Shown here in pieces: positions 1 to 7,998 of a DNA stretch of 22,714 nt; position 1 is the first letter of the stretch; each line of letters opens with the position of its first letter. The stretch lies in assembly GCA_041488295.1 (NCBI GenBank), contig JBGPOZ010000048.1:1-22714 (forward strand), read 5' to 3'. The stretch comes from URHD0088 sp041488295 (lineage in GTDB: Bacteria; Pseudomonadota; Alphaproteobacteria; ATCC43930; CGMCC-115725). The position numbers and the translations under genes are program-made. The notes below the pieces were generated by a model that had not been told where the DNA came from, did no database searches, and was given only the letters and a program-made list of their open reading frames with translations.

Positions 1-1495
1 CGCCCGCGTTCGGCCCGCTCACCTCGTAGCGCGAAAAGGCCGAGATATCGAGGAGGCCGAGGCGTTCGCGCACGGCGCGGCATTCCGCGCCGACGATATC
101 GAAGTTATTGGAGCGCTTGAGCGTCGGCGGTTCGACGAAGCACTCTGGCGCGAAATAGAGCGGCACCTCGAGGCCCCAGGACTGGCCCCAGCGGCACCCG
201 GCGGCGCTCATCGCATCATAGGCCGGTACCGTGCGGAGCGGACGTCCGGCCGGCAGCTGCTCGTTCGGATAGGACATGACGAAGCGGCGGGCGTAGAACT
301 GCCCGGTGGTCTGGCGAATGTATTCGCGGTTTGCGGCGAAGTCCCCATAGCGGGCAATGTCCATCCCGTAGACGTCGGTCAGCGGCTCGCCGAGGACCAT
401 CCACTCGGCGAGCGACTTCCCGACGCCGCCGCCCTGGAGGAAGCCCGCCATCACGCCGCAGGCGAGCCAGTAGCCGCGCTTGCCCGCGACCGGCCCGACG
501 AGGGGATTGCCGTCGGGCGAGAAGGTGAATGCGCCATTCACCCACTTCTTGACTCCGGCGGTCTGCAGGCAGGGAAAGCGGGTGAAGCCCATCTCCAGCT
601 CCGCGGAGATCCGGTCGATGTTCTCCTGCAGGAGCTCAACGCCGTAGTCCCAGGGTGCACCGTCCATCGCCCAGTGCTGCGGCTTCGTTTCATAGATGCC
701 GAGCAGGACCCCCTTCTGATCCTGCCGCAGATAGGTAAAACCCTCGAGGTCGACCATGAGGGGCAGCTCCTTATCGAGGGCCGCCACTTCGGGAATCGTC
801 TCGGTCAGGAGGTAGTGGTGCTCCAGGGGTGAGAGCGGCAGGTCGAGCCCCGCCATCCGGCCCACTTGCTTCGCCCAGAGACCCGCGGCATTGACCACGT
901 GCTCGGCGGTGATCGTACCCTGCTCGGTGACGAGGTCCCAGAGCCCATCCGTCCGCTGCTTCAACTCGAGGACGCGGCTGTGCTCGACGACGGTGGCGCC
1001 GCGCTTTTTCGCGGCGCCGGCATAGGCCCAGACCGTGCCCGTGGTATCGACGTAACCCTCGCGATCGGCCCACAGGCCGCCGAGTACCCCCTCGGTGCTG
1101 ATGATCGGACAGAGCGCCTTGATCTCGTCGGGGCCGATGAGCCGGACATCCTCGATTCCGACGGCCTGGAAGGTGCGATAGGCGGCCTGCAGCCATTCCC
1201 AACGCTCGGGAGCGGATGCGACGGAGATGCCGCCCGTCATGTGCATGCCGACGGCCTGCCCCGACTCTTTCTCGATTTGGCTCAAGAGGTCGATCGTGTA
1301 GGCCTGCAGCACGGCGATGTTCGGGTTGGCGTTGAGAGCGTGGAATCCGCCGGCCGCGTGCCAGGACGAGCCGGCGGTGAGCACTGATCGCTCGATCAGC
1401 GCGACATCGCTCCAACCGAGCTTCGTCAGGTGATAGAGCACCGACGCGCCGACGACCCCGCCGCCGATGATGACGGCCCGATAATGTGATTTCAC
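1..1495 (-). CDS. Dimethylglycine/sarcosine dehydrogenase-like FAD oxidoreductase with GcvT-type domain (3' end cut by window)
   Basis: Partial gene; 498 codons are visible. It starts at a GTG (1495-1493) behind GGAGGTGGAC, a strong ribosome binding site; no ATG fits the conserved N-terminus. Residues 11-16 (GGGVVG) form the dinucleotide-binding loop for FAD. TAGSSWHAAGG follows, matching the WHAAG motif of dimethylglycine dehydrogenases, where the histidine is the likely flavin-attachment residue. HWAMDGAPWDYG lies mid-protein, and the last visible residues (about 479-498, including LLDISAFSRYEVSGP) begin the folate-binding GcvT-like domain. Family members run to about 800 residues, so roughly 300 should lie beyond the window. 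They oxidatively demethylate N-methylated glycines and pass the one-carbon unit to tetrahydrofolate. The exact substrate (dimethylglycine, sarcosine or another N-methyl amino acid) cannot be told. The gene is separated from the operon behind it by about 400 bp and probably has its own promoter. Confidence 0.88.
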   Translation of the reverse strand, partial: MKSHYRAVIIGGGVVGASVLYHLTKLGWSDVALIERSVLTAGSSWHAAGGFHALNANPNIAVLQAYTIDLLSQIEKESGQAVGMHMTGGISVASAPERWEWLQAAYRTFQAVGIEDVRLIGPDEIKALCPIISTEGVLGGLWADREGYVDTTGTVWAYAGAAKKRGATVVEHSRVLELKQRTDGLWDLVTEQGTITAEHVVNAAGLWAKQVGRMAGLDLPLSPLEHHYLLTETIPEVAALDKELPLMVDLEGFTYLRQDQKGVLLGIYETKPQHWAMDGAPWDYGVELLQENIDRISAELEMGFTRFPCLQTAGVKKWVNGAFTFSPDGNPLVGPVAGKRGYWLACGVMAGFLQGGGVGKSLAEWMVLGEPLTDVYGMDIARYGDFAANREYIRQTTGQFYARRFVMSYPNEQLPAGRPLRTVPAYDAMSAAGCRWGQSWGLEVPLYFAPECFVEPPTLKRSNNFDIVGAECRAVRERLGLLDISAFSRYEVSGPNAG

Positions 1496-1531
1496 GTCCA
1501 CCTCCCCCGGCGAGGCACCCTGCGGCACTCT

Positions 1532-1543
1532 AGGTCCGGACCT
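1532..1543. promoter_or_regulatory. 12-bp perfect palindrome upstream of the dehydrogenase gene
   Basis: AGGTCCGGACCT reads identically on both strands and ends 37 bp upstream of the GTG at 1495. Its position suits an operator close to the promoter of the dehydrogenase-like gene. No regulator is identified, and a chance palindrome in GC-rich DNA is possible. Confidence 0.3.
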
Positions 1544-1778
1544 GATCGGATGGCCAGACCATCGAGAATCTCCGCTCTGCAATCGAGCTGTCCGCGTCGT
1601 CGATCTGGTCGAGGAAGGGTCTGGCGGTGCGGATCGGGATCCTGCCAGACTCGCGGCTCATGTCCCGGCGCCTCGCGCCGTGTCGGATGGCGATTTGTGC
1701 GTCGCCGGCCGACATCGAGCGGTCCTTCGCGCGACTGTCTCTTGGAACCTTTCAGAAGAGCCGAGCACCGAGGAGAAG

Positions 1779-1803
1779 GTCCGCTCGTTGGGGTCGAGCG
1801 GAC
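1779..1803. repeat. Inverted repeat, 9-bp perfect stem, 7-nt loop
   Basis: GTCCGCTCG, loop TTGGGGT, then CGAGCGGAC. It lies about 100 bp beyond the stop of the aminotransferase gene on the minus strand and has no T-tract on either strand, so a simple intrinsic terminator is unlikely. The GTCCGCT/AGCGGAC arms resemble degenerate intergenic repeats of Bradyrhizobium-type genomes, from memory rather than from a search. Confidence 0.45.
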
Positions 1804-1831
1804 ACTATCACCGTGTGCTCGAATCGACGCG

Positions 1832-1851
1832 ATTGACCCATACCGGACCTT
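1832..1851 (+). repeat. Degenerate interspersed repeat, copy A
   Basis: Begins ATTGACCCATACCGGAC. About 15 of 20 bases match copy B at 17915. Both copies lie in the only gene-poor gaps of the left and central window. Resembles short repeats scattered through Bradyrhizobium-type genomes, from memory. Confidence 0.35.
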
Positions 1852-1900
1852 AGCGGCTAAAGCGGGGAGATCAGCGAACGGATACGGCGTGACGGGGGTC

Positions 1901-2938
1901 TCAGATTGGCGCGAGAGCTTTCGTAAGACGATCCACTAGCGCCTGGATTTGTTCACACGTGCCGACGGTGATCCTGAGAAAATCCGGCAACCCGTAGTCG
2001 GCGAGGGGTCTGACCAAGATTCCTGAACTGCGCAACTTTTCATAAGTCTCAGCTGCCGAACGGGCGCACGTCCCGGGGAAGCGGACGGCAATGAAGTTGC
2101 CGACGCTTGGCAGCGGCTCGAGCCCAAGCTCCGCAAGAGAGGCTGCGAGCTTCGCACGGTTGGCGACTGTCTCGTCGACGACCCGCGTCACGAAATGCGG
2201 GTCGGCCAGCGCGCCGAGAGCGGCCGCAACTCCGACGCTGTTGACGTTCGAAAGGTTCCGCGTTCGATCGAGCGCCATCGCCAGTTCCGCCGGCGCATGC
2301 GCCCAACCGATGCGCAGTCCGGGCAAACCGAACGCCTTCGAGAATGTCCGGAGCACAACGGTCCTGGTTCCCGCCGCGACGAGATCGTGGCCGGCGGTAT
2401 AGTTTCGATCGCGCACGTATTCGGCATAGGCGGCGTCGATCACCAGCACGATTTCGGCCGGCAGTTCGGCGCGCAGCCGCGCGATGTCGCTTGTCGGGAC
2501 GACCGATCCGGTCGGGTTGTTAGGGTTGGCAAGATAGACCAATCGCGTCCGCGCGGTAACGCGCCGCAGGATGTCCTCGACGTCGCAGACGTAGCTGCGC
2601 TCCGCCGACAGGATTGCCGTTGCGCCGAGCCTTGCCGTCACCACGGAGAACAGGATGAAGCTGTGGGTCGGAAAGATGACCTCCGCGCCGGCGTTGGCAA
2701 AGGCTCGTGCCGCGCATTCGACAAGCTCCTCGGAGCCGTTGCCACAGATGATGAGAGCGGGATCGATCCCGTAATAGGTCCCAATTCCCTCACGCAGAGC
2801 GGTGTAGCGCACGTCGGCATAGCGGCCCGCCTGTCCGACGCTCGCCCGCGCTGCTTCGATCGCCTTTGGCGACGCGCCGAACGGCGACTCGTTCAGGGCG
2901 AGATTGATCGGCTCTATCACGGAAGCGGCGCGGCTCAT
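1901..2938 (-). CDS. Histidinol-phosphate aminotransferase-like class I/II PLP aminotransferase
   Basis: 345 residues, the usual HisC length. The ATG at 2938 overlaps the stop of the ABC ATPase gene as ATGA, so I prefer it to a longer frame running upstream. LNESPFGASP (near residue 14) is the substrate-loop signature, ANPNNPTGS (137-145) binds the cofactor, DAAYAEY (168-174) holds the conserved Asp and Tyr, and RTFSKAFGLPGLRIGW carries the PLP-binding lysine at K201. The fold transfers an amino group between an amino acid and a 2-oxo acid. The gene closes an import and D-amino acid oxidation operon and has no his genes beside it. A catabolic or salvage role, such as re-aminating the 2-oxo acid made by the neighbouring dehydrogenase, is therefore likelier than histidine synthesis. 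That role is inference; true HisC activity is not excluded. Confidence 0.85.
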   Translation of the reverse strand: MSRAASVIEPINLALNESPFGASPKAIEAARASVGQAGRYADVRYTALREGIGTYYGIDPALIICGNGSEELVECAARAFANAGAEVIFPTHSFILFSVVTARLGATAILSAERSYVCDVEDILRRVTARTRLVYLANPNNPTGSVVPTSDIARLRAELPAEIVLVIDAAYAEYVRDRNYTAGHDLVAAGTRTVVLRTFSKAFGLPGLRIGWAHAPAELAMALDRTRNLSNVNSVGVAAALGALADPHFVTRVVDETVANRAKLAASLAELGLEPLPSVGNFIAVRFPGTCARSAAETYEKLRSSGILVRPLADYGLPDFLRITVGTCEQIQALVDRLTKALAPI

Positions 2939-5013
2939 GGGCGAGTGTCCAAGTCTTCGACGATCCCGCTCGGAATCGTGATGCGATCCAGCTCCACGAC
3001 CGGGATATGGCAAGAGATGCGGCGTCCGCTGCTCGTTCTCTGCTCGATCGGTTTAACGTTCTCGCAGATTGAGCCCAGCTTGCGCGGACAGCGCGTGTGA
3101 AACGGGCAGCCGGGTCCCGGGTTCATGGCGCTTGGAATCTCACCTTGGAGCACCGTTCGCCGGCCTTGCGTTGTCGCGTCGAAGCTTGGCGCGGTCGACA
3201 GAAGCGCCTCTGTGTAGGGATGCCATGGCGGCGCGAACATCTCCACCGCGGTGCCCACCTCCATGATCTGTCCGAGATACATCACGACGACGCGATCAGC
3301 GACATAGCGGACGAGACCGAGATCGTGGGAGATGACGAGAAGCGTCGTGCCGCGCTCGCGCTGCAGATCGAGGAGCAGCTCGACGATCGCGGCGCTCACC
3401 GAGACGTCGAGAGCCGAGACCGGCTCGTCCGCTATGATCATCTCGGGGTTTCCAGCGAAAGCACGGGCAATGCCGACGCGCTGCTTCTGGCCGCCGGACA
3501 ATTCACTTGGCCGACGCGTCGCCGAGCCAGCAGGCATTCGGGTCAGCGCCAGCAAGCGCTCGACCTCGTCGCGAATTTCGCGCCGCCGGCGGGCGATGCC
3601 GAATTTCTTGATGACCCGGCCAATCTGGGCGCCGACCGAATAGCTCGGGTTCAGCGTCTCGTCCGGATTCTGGAACACCATCTGAAGTAGCCTGAGCTGC
3701 GCAGGCGAACGCCGCTCGACCGGAAGTGCGGCGAGATCGACGTCGGCGAAGACAGCGCGGCCGGCGGTCGCGGTTTCGAGTCCCATCAGCACGCGCGCCA
3801 AGGTCGACTTGCCGCAACCGGATTCGCCGACGACGGCCAGAACCTGTTGGCGGCGGACGCGGAACGTTAGGTTGTCATTGGCCTTGAGCAATCGGTTGCG
3901 GCGCCAGGGCAAGAAAGCGCCGAGCCCCTTCGTGGCGACTTCGTAGTGCTTGGCGAGACCCCGGACATCGAGCAAGACGGCCTCCGCCGGCTTCTCATCA
4001 TGCCGCTCGCGTGGCGGCGGGTCGTCGACCGCCGCGATCTCCGTCCAGCGCAGGCACCGCACGGCGCGCTGTTTACCGTCGAATTCGAGCGCGACAGGCC
4101 CAGCATCGCATCTCCCGACCGCGCAATGATCGCAACGCGGGACAAAGCGGCACCCCGGCGGACGGTCCTGAGGCGCGCCGATGCTGCCGCGGATCGGGCG
4201 CAGCGGATGCAGCCGCTTGTCGAGGGCGGCGCGCGGCAAGCATAGGAGCAATCCTCTGGTATAGGGATGGCGCGGGTCAGCAAAGACTTCGGCGACGGGA
4301 CCAGCCTCGACGATCTCGCCGGAATACATGACCGCGACGCGGCCGCAGACACGGGCGATCAGGCCAAGATTGTGAGAGATGTACAAGAGCGCCGTGCCAT
4401 AGCGCCGGCTGAGGCTTGCAATGAGATCGACGATGCCAGCCTCGATGGTGACGTCGAGCCCGGTGGTCGGCTCGTCGAGGATGACCAGCGACGGGTTCGC
4501 GAGGAGTGCCATGGCGATCACGACGCGTTGCTGCTGGCCGCCCGACAATTGGTGGGGATAGGCTTCCATCATTCGCCGCGGATCGGGCAGGTGGACCTGC
4601 ATCAGCAGGTCGACGGCACGCCGCCGCGCCGCCGCTCGGTCGCGCTCGCCATGAGCGAGGGGCACTTCGGCGAGCTGCTCGCCCACGGTGAGGCATGGGT
4701 TCAACGCGGACATCGGTTCCTGATAGACCATCGCGCATTCGCCACCGCGGGCGCGCCGCAACGCCTCGGGCGTCAGCGTCGACATCTCCCGGCCGCTTAG
4801 CAGGATTCGGCCGCCGGTCAGTTCTCCGGACGGGCCGAGATGACGCATGATTGCGAGGCCGATCGTCGATTTGCCGCAACCCGACTCACCGACCAAGCCG
4901 AGGCTTTCGCCGGCGGCGATCTCGAGCGAGACACCGGTGACCGCCGGCACGATGCCGGATCGCGTCCGATACGAGACCGAAACGTTGTCGAGCCTCAGGA
5001 TCGGCGACGTCAC
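2935..5013 (-). CDS. Fused dipeptide/oligopeptide-type ABC transporter ATPase (DppD-DppF fusion)
   Basis: 692 residues with two complete ATPase halves. Half one: Walker A GESGCGKST (42-50), signature LSGGQ (156-160), Walker B LVILDE (176-181), then the Cys-rich tail typical of Opp/Dpp ATPases (CRFVPRCDHCAVGRCD, from 288). Half two: Walker A at 396-404, LSGGQ (505-509), Walker B MIIADE (525-530) and a second Cys-rich tail (CPFHTRCPRKLGSIC). The GTG at 5013 sits 5 nt after the permease stop and immediately precedes the conserved domain; the frame stays open far upstream, but that part only shadows the permease gene. The protein powers uptake through the two permeases encoded just upstream. Both halves keep their catalytic motifs. 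Opp/Dpp substrates range from peptides to modified amino acids, so specificity is open. Confidence 0.93.
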   Translation of the reverse strand: MTSPILRLDNVSVSYRTRSGIVPAVTGVSLEIAAGESLGLVGESGCGKSTIGLAIMRHLGPSGELTGGRILLSGREMSTLTPEALRRARGGECAMVYQEPMSALNPCLTVGEQLAEVPLAHGERDRAAARRRAVDLLMQVHLPDPRRMMEAYPHQLSGGQQQRVVIAMALLANPSLVILDEPTTGLDVTIEAGIVDLIASLSRRYGTALLYISHNLGLIARVCGRVAVMYSGEIVEAGPVAEVFADPRHPYTRGLLLCLPRAALDKRLHPLRPIRGSIGAPQDRPPGCRFVPRCDHCAVGRCDAGPVALEFDGKQRAVRCLRWTEIAAVDDPPPRERHDEKPAEAVLLDVRGLAKHYEVATKGLGAFLPWRRNRLLKANDNLTFRVRRQQVLAVVGESGCGKSTLARVLMGLETATAGRAVFADVDLAALPVERRSPAQLRLLQMVFQNPDETLNPSYSVGAQIGRVIKKFGIARRRREIRDEVERLLALTRMPAGSATRRPSELSGGQKQRVGIARAFAGNPEMIIADEPVSALDVSVSAAIVELLLDLQRERGTTLLVISHDLGLVRYVADRVVVMYLGQIMEVGTAVEMFAPPWHPYTEALLSTAPSFDATTQGRRTVLQGEIPSAMNPGPGCPFHTRCPRKLGSICENVKPIEQRTSSGRRISCHIPVVELDRITIPSGIVEDLDTRP

Positions 5014-5018
5014 GAGCC

Positions 5019-5906
5019 TTACCCCTTGAACGCGAGTTCGCGCAATCCGTCGGCGAGCAGATTGCAGCCGAGGACGAGCGACGAGATGGCAAGACAGGGA
5101 AACACCACCATGTGCGGAAACACCATCGCGAATTGACGCGTCTCGTTGATCATGCCGCCCCAATCGGGGTTCGGCGGCGGCAGGCCGATGCCGAGGAATC
5201 CGAGCGTGCCTATCGCGATGATCGTGTAGCCCAGCCGCAGGCAGAAATCGACGATGAGGGGGCCGCGCGCGTTGGGCAGAATCTCGACGAACATGATCCA
5301 CCACGCCGACTCGCCGCGCATCTTGGCCGCTGCGACATAGGCGCGGTTGCGCAGGTCGAGAACGAGGCCGCGCACGATGCGCATGATGCCGGGGGCGCTG
5401 GCGACGGTTACCGCGAGGACGATGTTGAACCCCGAGGCCCCGAACTTGGCGATGATGCTGATGTAGAGAACGATGGCAGGAAACGCCAGTACGAGATCGC
5501 CGCAGCGCGACAGAAGCTCGTCGATCCAGCCCTGCTTGTATCCGGCGACCAGACCGGCGAGAGCGCCGACGGCATAGGCCGACAGCGTCGCCGCCGGCGC
5601 ATAGATGAGCACGGTGCGGGCGCCCCAGATGATGCGGGAGAGAACGTCGCGGCCGAGATGATCGGTGCCGAGCATGAAGACGCCGCCGCCGGGTCGCGCC
5701 GAGCCCGGCGGCAGCATCGGGACGATCGTCGCGTTCGGCGGCAAGGGCGCGATCAGCGGCGCAAACAGGGCGACGAGACCCCATAACACGATGATCGCGA
5801 CGCCGATCAGCGCCATGCGGCTGCGCCGCAGCCCTGCGATGGTGCGCCAAGCGCGCTGCACATTAGCTCGCCGCTCGGCGGCGGGTGAGGCACTCTGATC
5901 GATCAT
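5019..5906 (-). CDS. ABC transporter permease, DppC/OppC type
   Basis: 295 residues. The ATG at 5906 overlaps the stop of the first permease (ATGA), which fixes the start. A cytoplasmic N-terminus ending in RAWRTIAGLRRSRM precedes a first membrane helix (LIGVAIIVLWGLVALFAPLI), followed by the periplasmic segment FMLGTDHLGRDVLSRIIWG typical of DppC-like permeases. Further helices and the cytoplasmic EAA loop (AAAKMRGESAWWIMFVEILP), which docks on the ATPase, follow, and the protein ends LRELAFKG. It pairs with the DppB-like protein to form the inner-membrane channel. The substrate cannot be inferred from the permease alone. Confidence 0.92.
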   Translation of the reverse strand: MIDQSASPAAERRANVQRAWRTIAGLRRSRMALIGVAIIVLWGLVALFAPLIAPLPPNATIVPMLPPGSARPGGGVFMLGTDHLGRDVLSRIIWGARTVLIYAPAATLSAYAVGALAGLVAGYKQGWIDELLSRCGDLVLAFPAIVLYISIIAKFGASGFNIVLAVTVASAPGIMRIVRGLVLDLRNRAYVAAAKMRGESAWWIMFVEILPNARGPLIVDFCLRLGYTIIAIGTLGFLGIGLPPPNPDWGGMINETRQFAMVFPHMVVFPCLAISSLVLGCNLLADGLRELAFKG

Positions 5907-6835
5907 CTGAATCGGATGCGCGGATTGAGGAAGCTGTAGCCGATATCGGCGATCGTCTGGGTTGTGACCGAGATCGCGACCGCGATCATTGTGCACGCCT
6001 CGAGAAGATAGAGGTCACGGTTCAGCGAAGCTTGCACGATGAGTGAGCCGAAGCCCTTGTAAGCGAAGAAGAACTCGACGACGACGATGCCGGCGATCAG
6101 CCAGTTGACGTGCAGCATGATTACGGTGAAGGGCGCGATGAGCGCATTCCTCAGTGCATGGCGCAGGATGACACGGTGGTAGGCGAGGCCCTTAAGCAGC
6201 GCGGTGCGGATATACGGCGTCATCATGACGTCGGCCATCGAAGCTCTGGTGATGCGCGCGACATAGCCGAAATCGGCCAGGACGAGCACCGTCACCGGCA
6301 TCACCAGCTCGCGCGGCGAGAAGCCGTCGAGCATGCTGCTCGTGCCCGGCAGCAGGTCGAGATAGAAGACGAGCAAAGCCGAGACGAGGACAGTCGTTGC
6401 AAAGGTCGGGATCGAGGTCGTGACGATGCAGATCGTCGATATCGCGCGATCGAGCCGCGAGCCTTCGCGCATGCCGGAGAGGACGCCGAGCCCGAGCGCC
6501 AAGGGGACCGTGATCGCGAAGAAGCACAAGCCGAGAATGGCGCTGTTGCCGAGGCGCGGCCAGACGACCTGGGCGACCGGCATATTGTAGATGCGCGAGA
6601 CGCCAAAATCACCCAAAGCGACGCGCGCGAGCCATCTCAGGTAGCGCGTCATGAACGGATCGTTGTAGCCGTTCCGGTCGAGCCAGATCAGGCGCTGCTC
6701 CCCGGTCGAATACGGCCCGAGCACGTCGACGACCACGGAGGCGGGGTCGAGTTCGAAGAGCAGAAACAGGCAGAACGAGGCAACGAGCGCGGTGATGACC
6801 AAATAAATCGCGCGTCGGACGATGAAAACCGGCAT
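5903..6835 (-). CDS. ABC transporter permease, DppB/OppB type
   Basis: 310 residues. The ATG at 6835 shares one base with the TGA of the flavoprotein gene upstream (TGATG). The N-terminus (MPVFIVRRAIYLVITALVAS) is the classic first helix of DppB-like permeases, followed by a large periplasmic loop and five further hydrophobic segments. The EAA loop lies at ALLKGLAYHRVILRHALRNA, and the C-terminus reads SFLNPRIRFR, like other family members. It forms a heterodimer with the next gene product in the inner membrane. Overlaps on both sides imply translational coupling. Confidence 0.92.
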   Translation of the reverse strand: MPVFIVRRAIYLVITALVASFCLFLLFELDPASVVVDVLGPYSTGEQRLIWLDRNGYNDPFMTRYLRWLARVALGDFGVSRIYNMPVAQVVWPRLGNSAILGLCFFAITVPLALGLGVLSGMREGSRLDRAISTICIVTTSIPTFATTVLVSALLVFYLDLLPGTSSMLDGFSPRELVMPVTVLVLADFGYVARITRASMADVMMTPYIRTALLKGLAYHRVILRHALRNALIAPFTVIMLHVNWLIAGIVVVEFFFAYKGFGSLIVQASLNRDLYLLEACTMIAVAISVTTQTIADIGYSFLNPRIRFR

Positions 6836-7998
6836 CAAGCGACCGTCGCCCCGTCGGCCCTCGTGGCCGCCGGCATGCGTAGGCGGTTCGGCGACAAATC
6901 GCCCTCGCATAGGCCGAGATCCAGCAAGTCGCTCGGCAGGCGTCGATCGAAGACGAGACTTGCCGTGGTTCGCGCCAGGGCCGGCGCGGTCTTGATGCCG
7001 TATCCGCCTTGACCTGCAAGCCAAAAGAAGCCCTCGGCCAGGCCATCGAAGCCGACGACCGGCGAGCCGTCGGCGGCGAAGGTTCGCAGGCCGGCCCATT
7101 TATGGGCGACCCGGGTGACCCGGATTGTCGTAGCACGCTCGATCCGGTCGACGCCGGTCGCGACATCCAGCTCCTCGGGTTGGGCGTCGGTCGGGGCGCT
7201 TGGGCTCGCATCGGCCGGCGAAACGAGGAGCTGGCCGGCATCGGGCTTGAAATAGAACTCGCCCCCGACATCGTTGACGAGCGGCCACTCGGTCGGATCG
7301 TACCCGGCCGGCGCCGCGATGTTGAAGGCGGTACGGCGTTTCGGCACTAGGCCGAGCGTCGGCAAACCTGCCAACTCAGCGACCACATCGGCCCAGGCAC
7401 CGCCAGCGTTGACGACGAGCCCGGCACTGATCGGCTCCTCGGCGCTTTGGACCCGCCATGCCCCGTGGCGCCGGCTCAGTGCGGAAACCTCCGCGCTCGT
7501 CATGATCGTGCCGCCGCGTCGGCGGAGACCGCGCAAGAACCCCTGGTGCAGTGCATCAACGTCGATATCCAGCGAGCCTGGCTCGAAGATCGCCTCGGCG
7601 AGATAGTCGCTGCTCAAGACCGGGACGAGGCGCAACGCCTCGGCACGGTCGATCGCATGAACCGTCGGCGCGGATTCGTTGGCCCGAGCGAGCTCCCTTC
7701 CGAGCGCAGAGCGCTGGTCCGCCCGTGCGATAGTCAGCATGCCGCGGCGGCGCACGAGCGGATGGTCGGCAAAACCAGCCGGCGGACTCTCGAAGAACGC
7801 TCGCCCCGCCGTTGCAAGGCGCCGGATCACCCGGTTCCCGTAGTTCTCCGTGAAGCTTGCCGCGGACCGCCCGGTCGCATGGTAGCCGCACACGGTTTCG
7901 CGCTCGACCAGGATGACGCGGCAGCGTGCGGCAAGTTCATAGGCCGCCGCGGCGCCGGCCATACCGCCGCCGATCACGACGACGTCGCAGACCGTCAC
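6835..7998 (-). CDS. FAD-dependent D-amino acid dehydrogenase, D-arginine dehydrogenase (DauA)-like
   Basis: 387 residues, close to the roughly 375 of Pseudomonas DauA. The GTG at 7998 overlaps the stop of the hydrolase gene (GTGA) and lies directly before the Rossmann strand DVVVIGGGMAG (FAD loop, residues 10-15). Along its length it resembles DauA as I recall it: GYHATGRSAASFTENYG (38-54), PLVRRRGML, DVDALHQGFLRGLRRRGG, LVPKRRTAFN, FYFKPDAGQLLVSPADA, HKWAGLRTFAADGSP and FFWLAGQGGYGIKT. DauA oxidises D-arginine, D-lysine and other D-amino acids to imino acids, reducing a quinone or other acceptor. Here the gene sits between a carbamoylase-type hydrolase and an importer, so it probably oxidises the amino acid released by the hydrolases. 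Side-chain preference is not readable; the arginine-rich motifs make basic D-amino acids plausible. L-2-hydroxyacid or glycine oxidases are less good alternatives. Confidence 0.88.
   Translation of the reverse strand: MTVCDVVVIGGGMAGAAAAYELAARCRVILVERETVCGYHATGRSAASFTENYGNRVIRRLATAGRAFFESPPAGFADHPLVRRRGMLTIARADQRSALGRELARANESAPTVHAIDRAEALRLVPVLSSDYLAEAIFEPGSLDIDVDALHQGFLRGLRRRGGTIMTSAEVSALSRRHGAWRVQSAEEPISAGLVVNAGGAWADVVAELAGLPTLGLVPKRRTAFNIAAPAGYDPTEWPLVNDVGGEFYFKPDAGQLLVSPADASPSAPTDAQPEELDVATGVDRIERATTIRVTRVAHKWAGLRTFAADGSPVVGFDGLAEGFFWLAGQGGYGIKTAPALARTTASLVFDRRLPSDLLDLGLCEGDLSPNRLRMPAATRADGATVA

Larger units (their letters stand above)
1496..1900. other. 405-bp gene-free gap with degenerate repeat words
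   Basis: I see no convincing gene here; open frames on both strands lack a family match and a ribosome binding site. The gap holds the 12-bp palindrome at 1532-1543, a hairpin at 1779-1803, and the word ATTGACCC at 1832 that recurs in the gap upstream of the recombinase. It should contain the promoter of the dehydrogenase-like gene, but no convincing -35/-10 pair stood out. Confidence 0.6.

Noticed and set aside
1550..1939. Plus-strand open frame of 129 codons in the left gap
   Set aside because: No family resemblance, no ribosome binding site, Arg/Ser-rich composition typical of GC-rich non-coding frames, and it runs into the end of the aminotransferase gene.
5014..5850. In-frame N-terminal extension of the ABC ATPase gene giving a 971-residue protein
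   Set aside because: The extension is arginine-rich, has no domain and only shadows the DppC-like permease gene; the GTG at 5013 directly precedes the conserved ATPase start.
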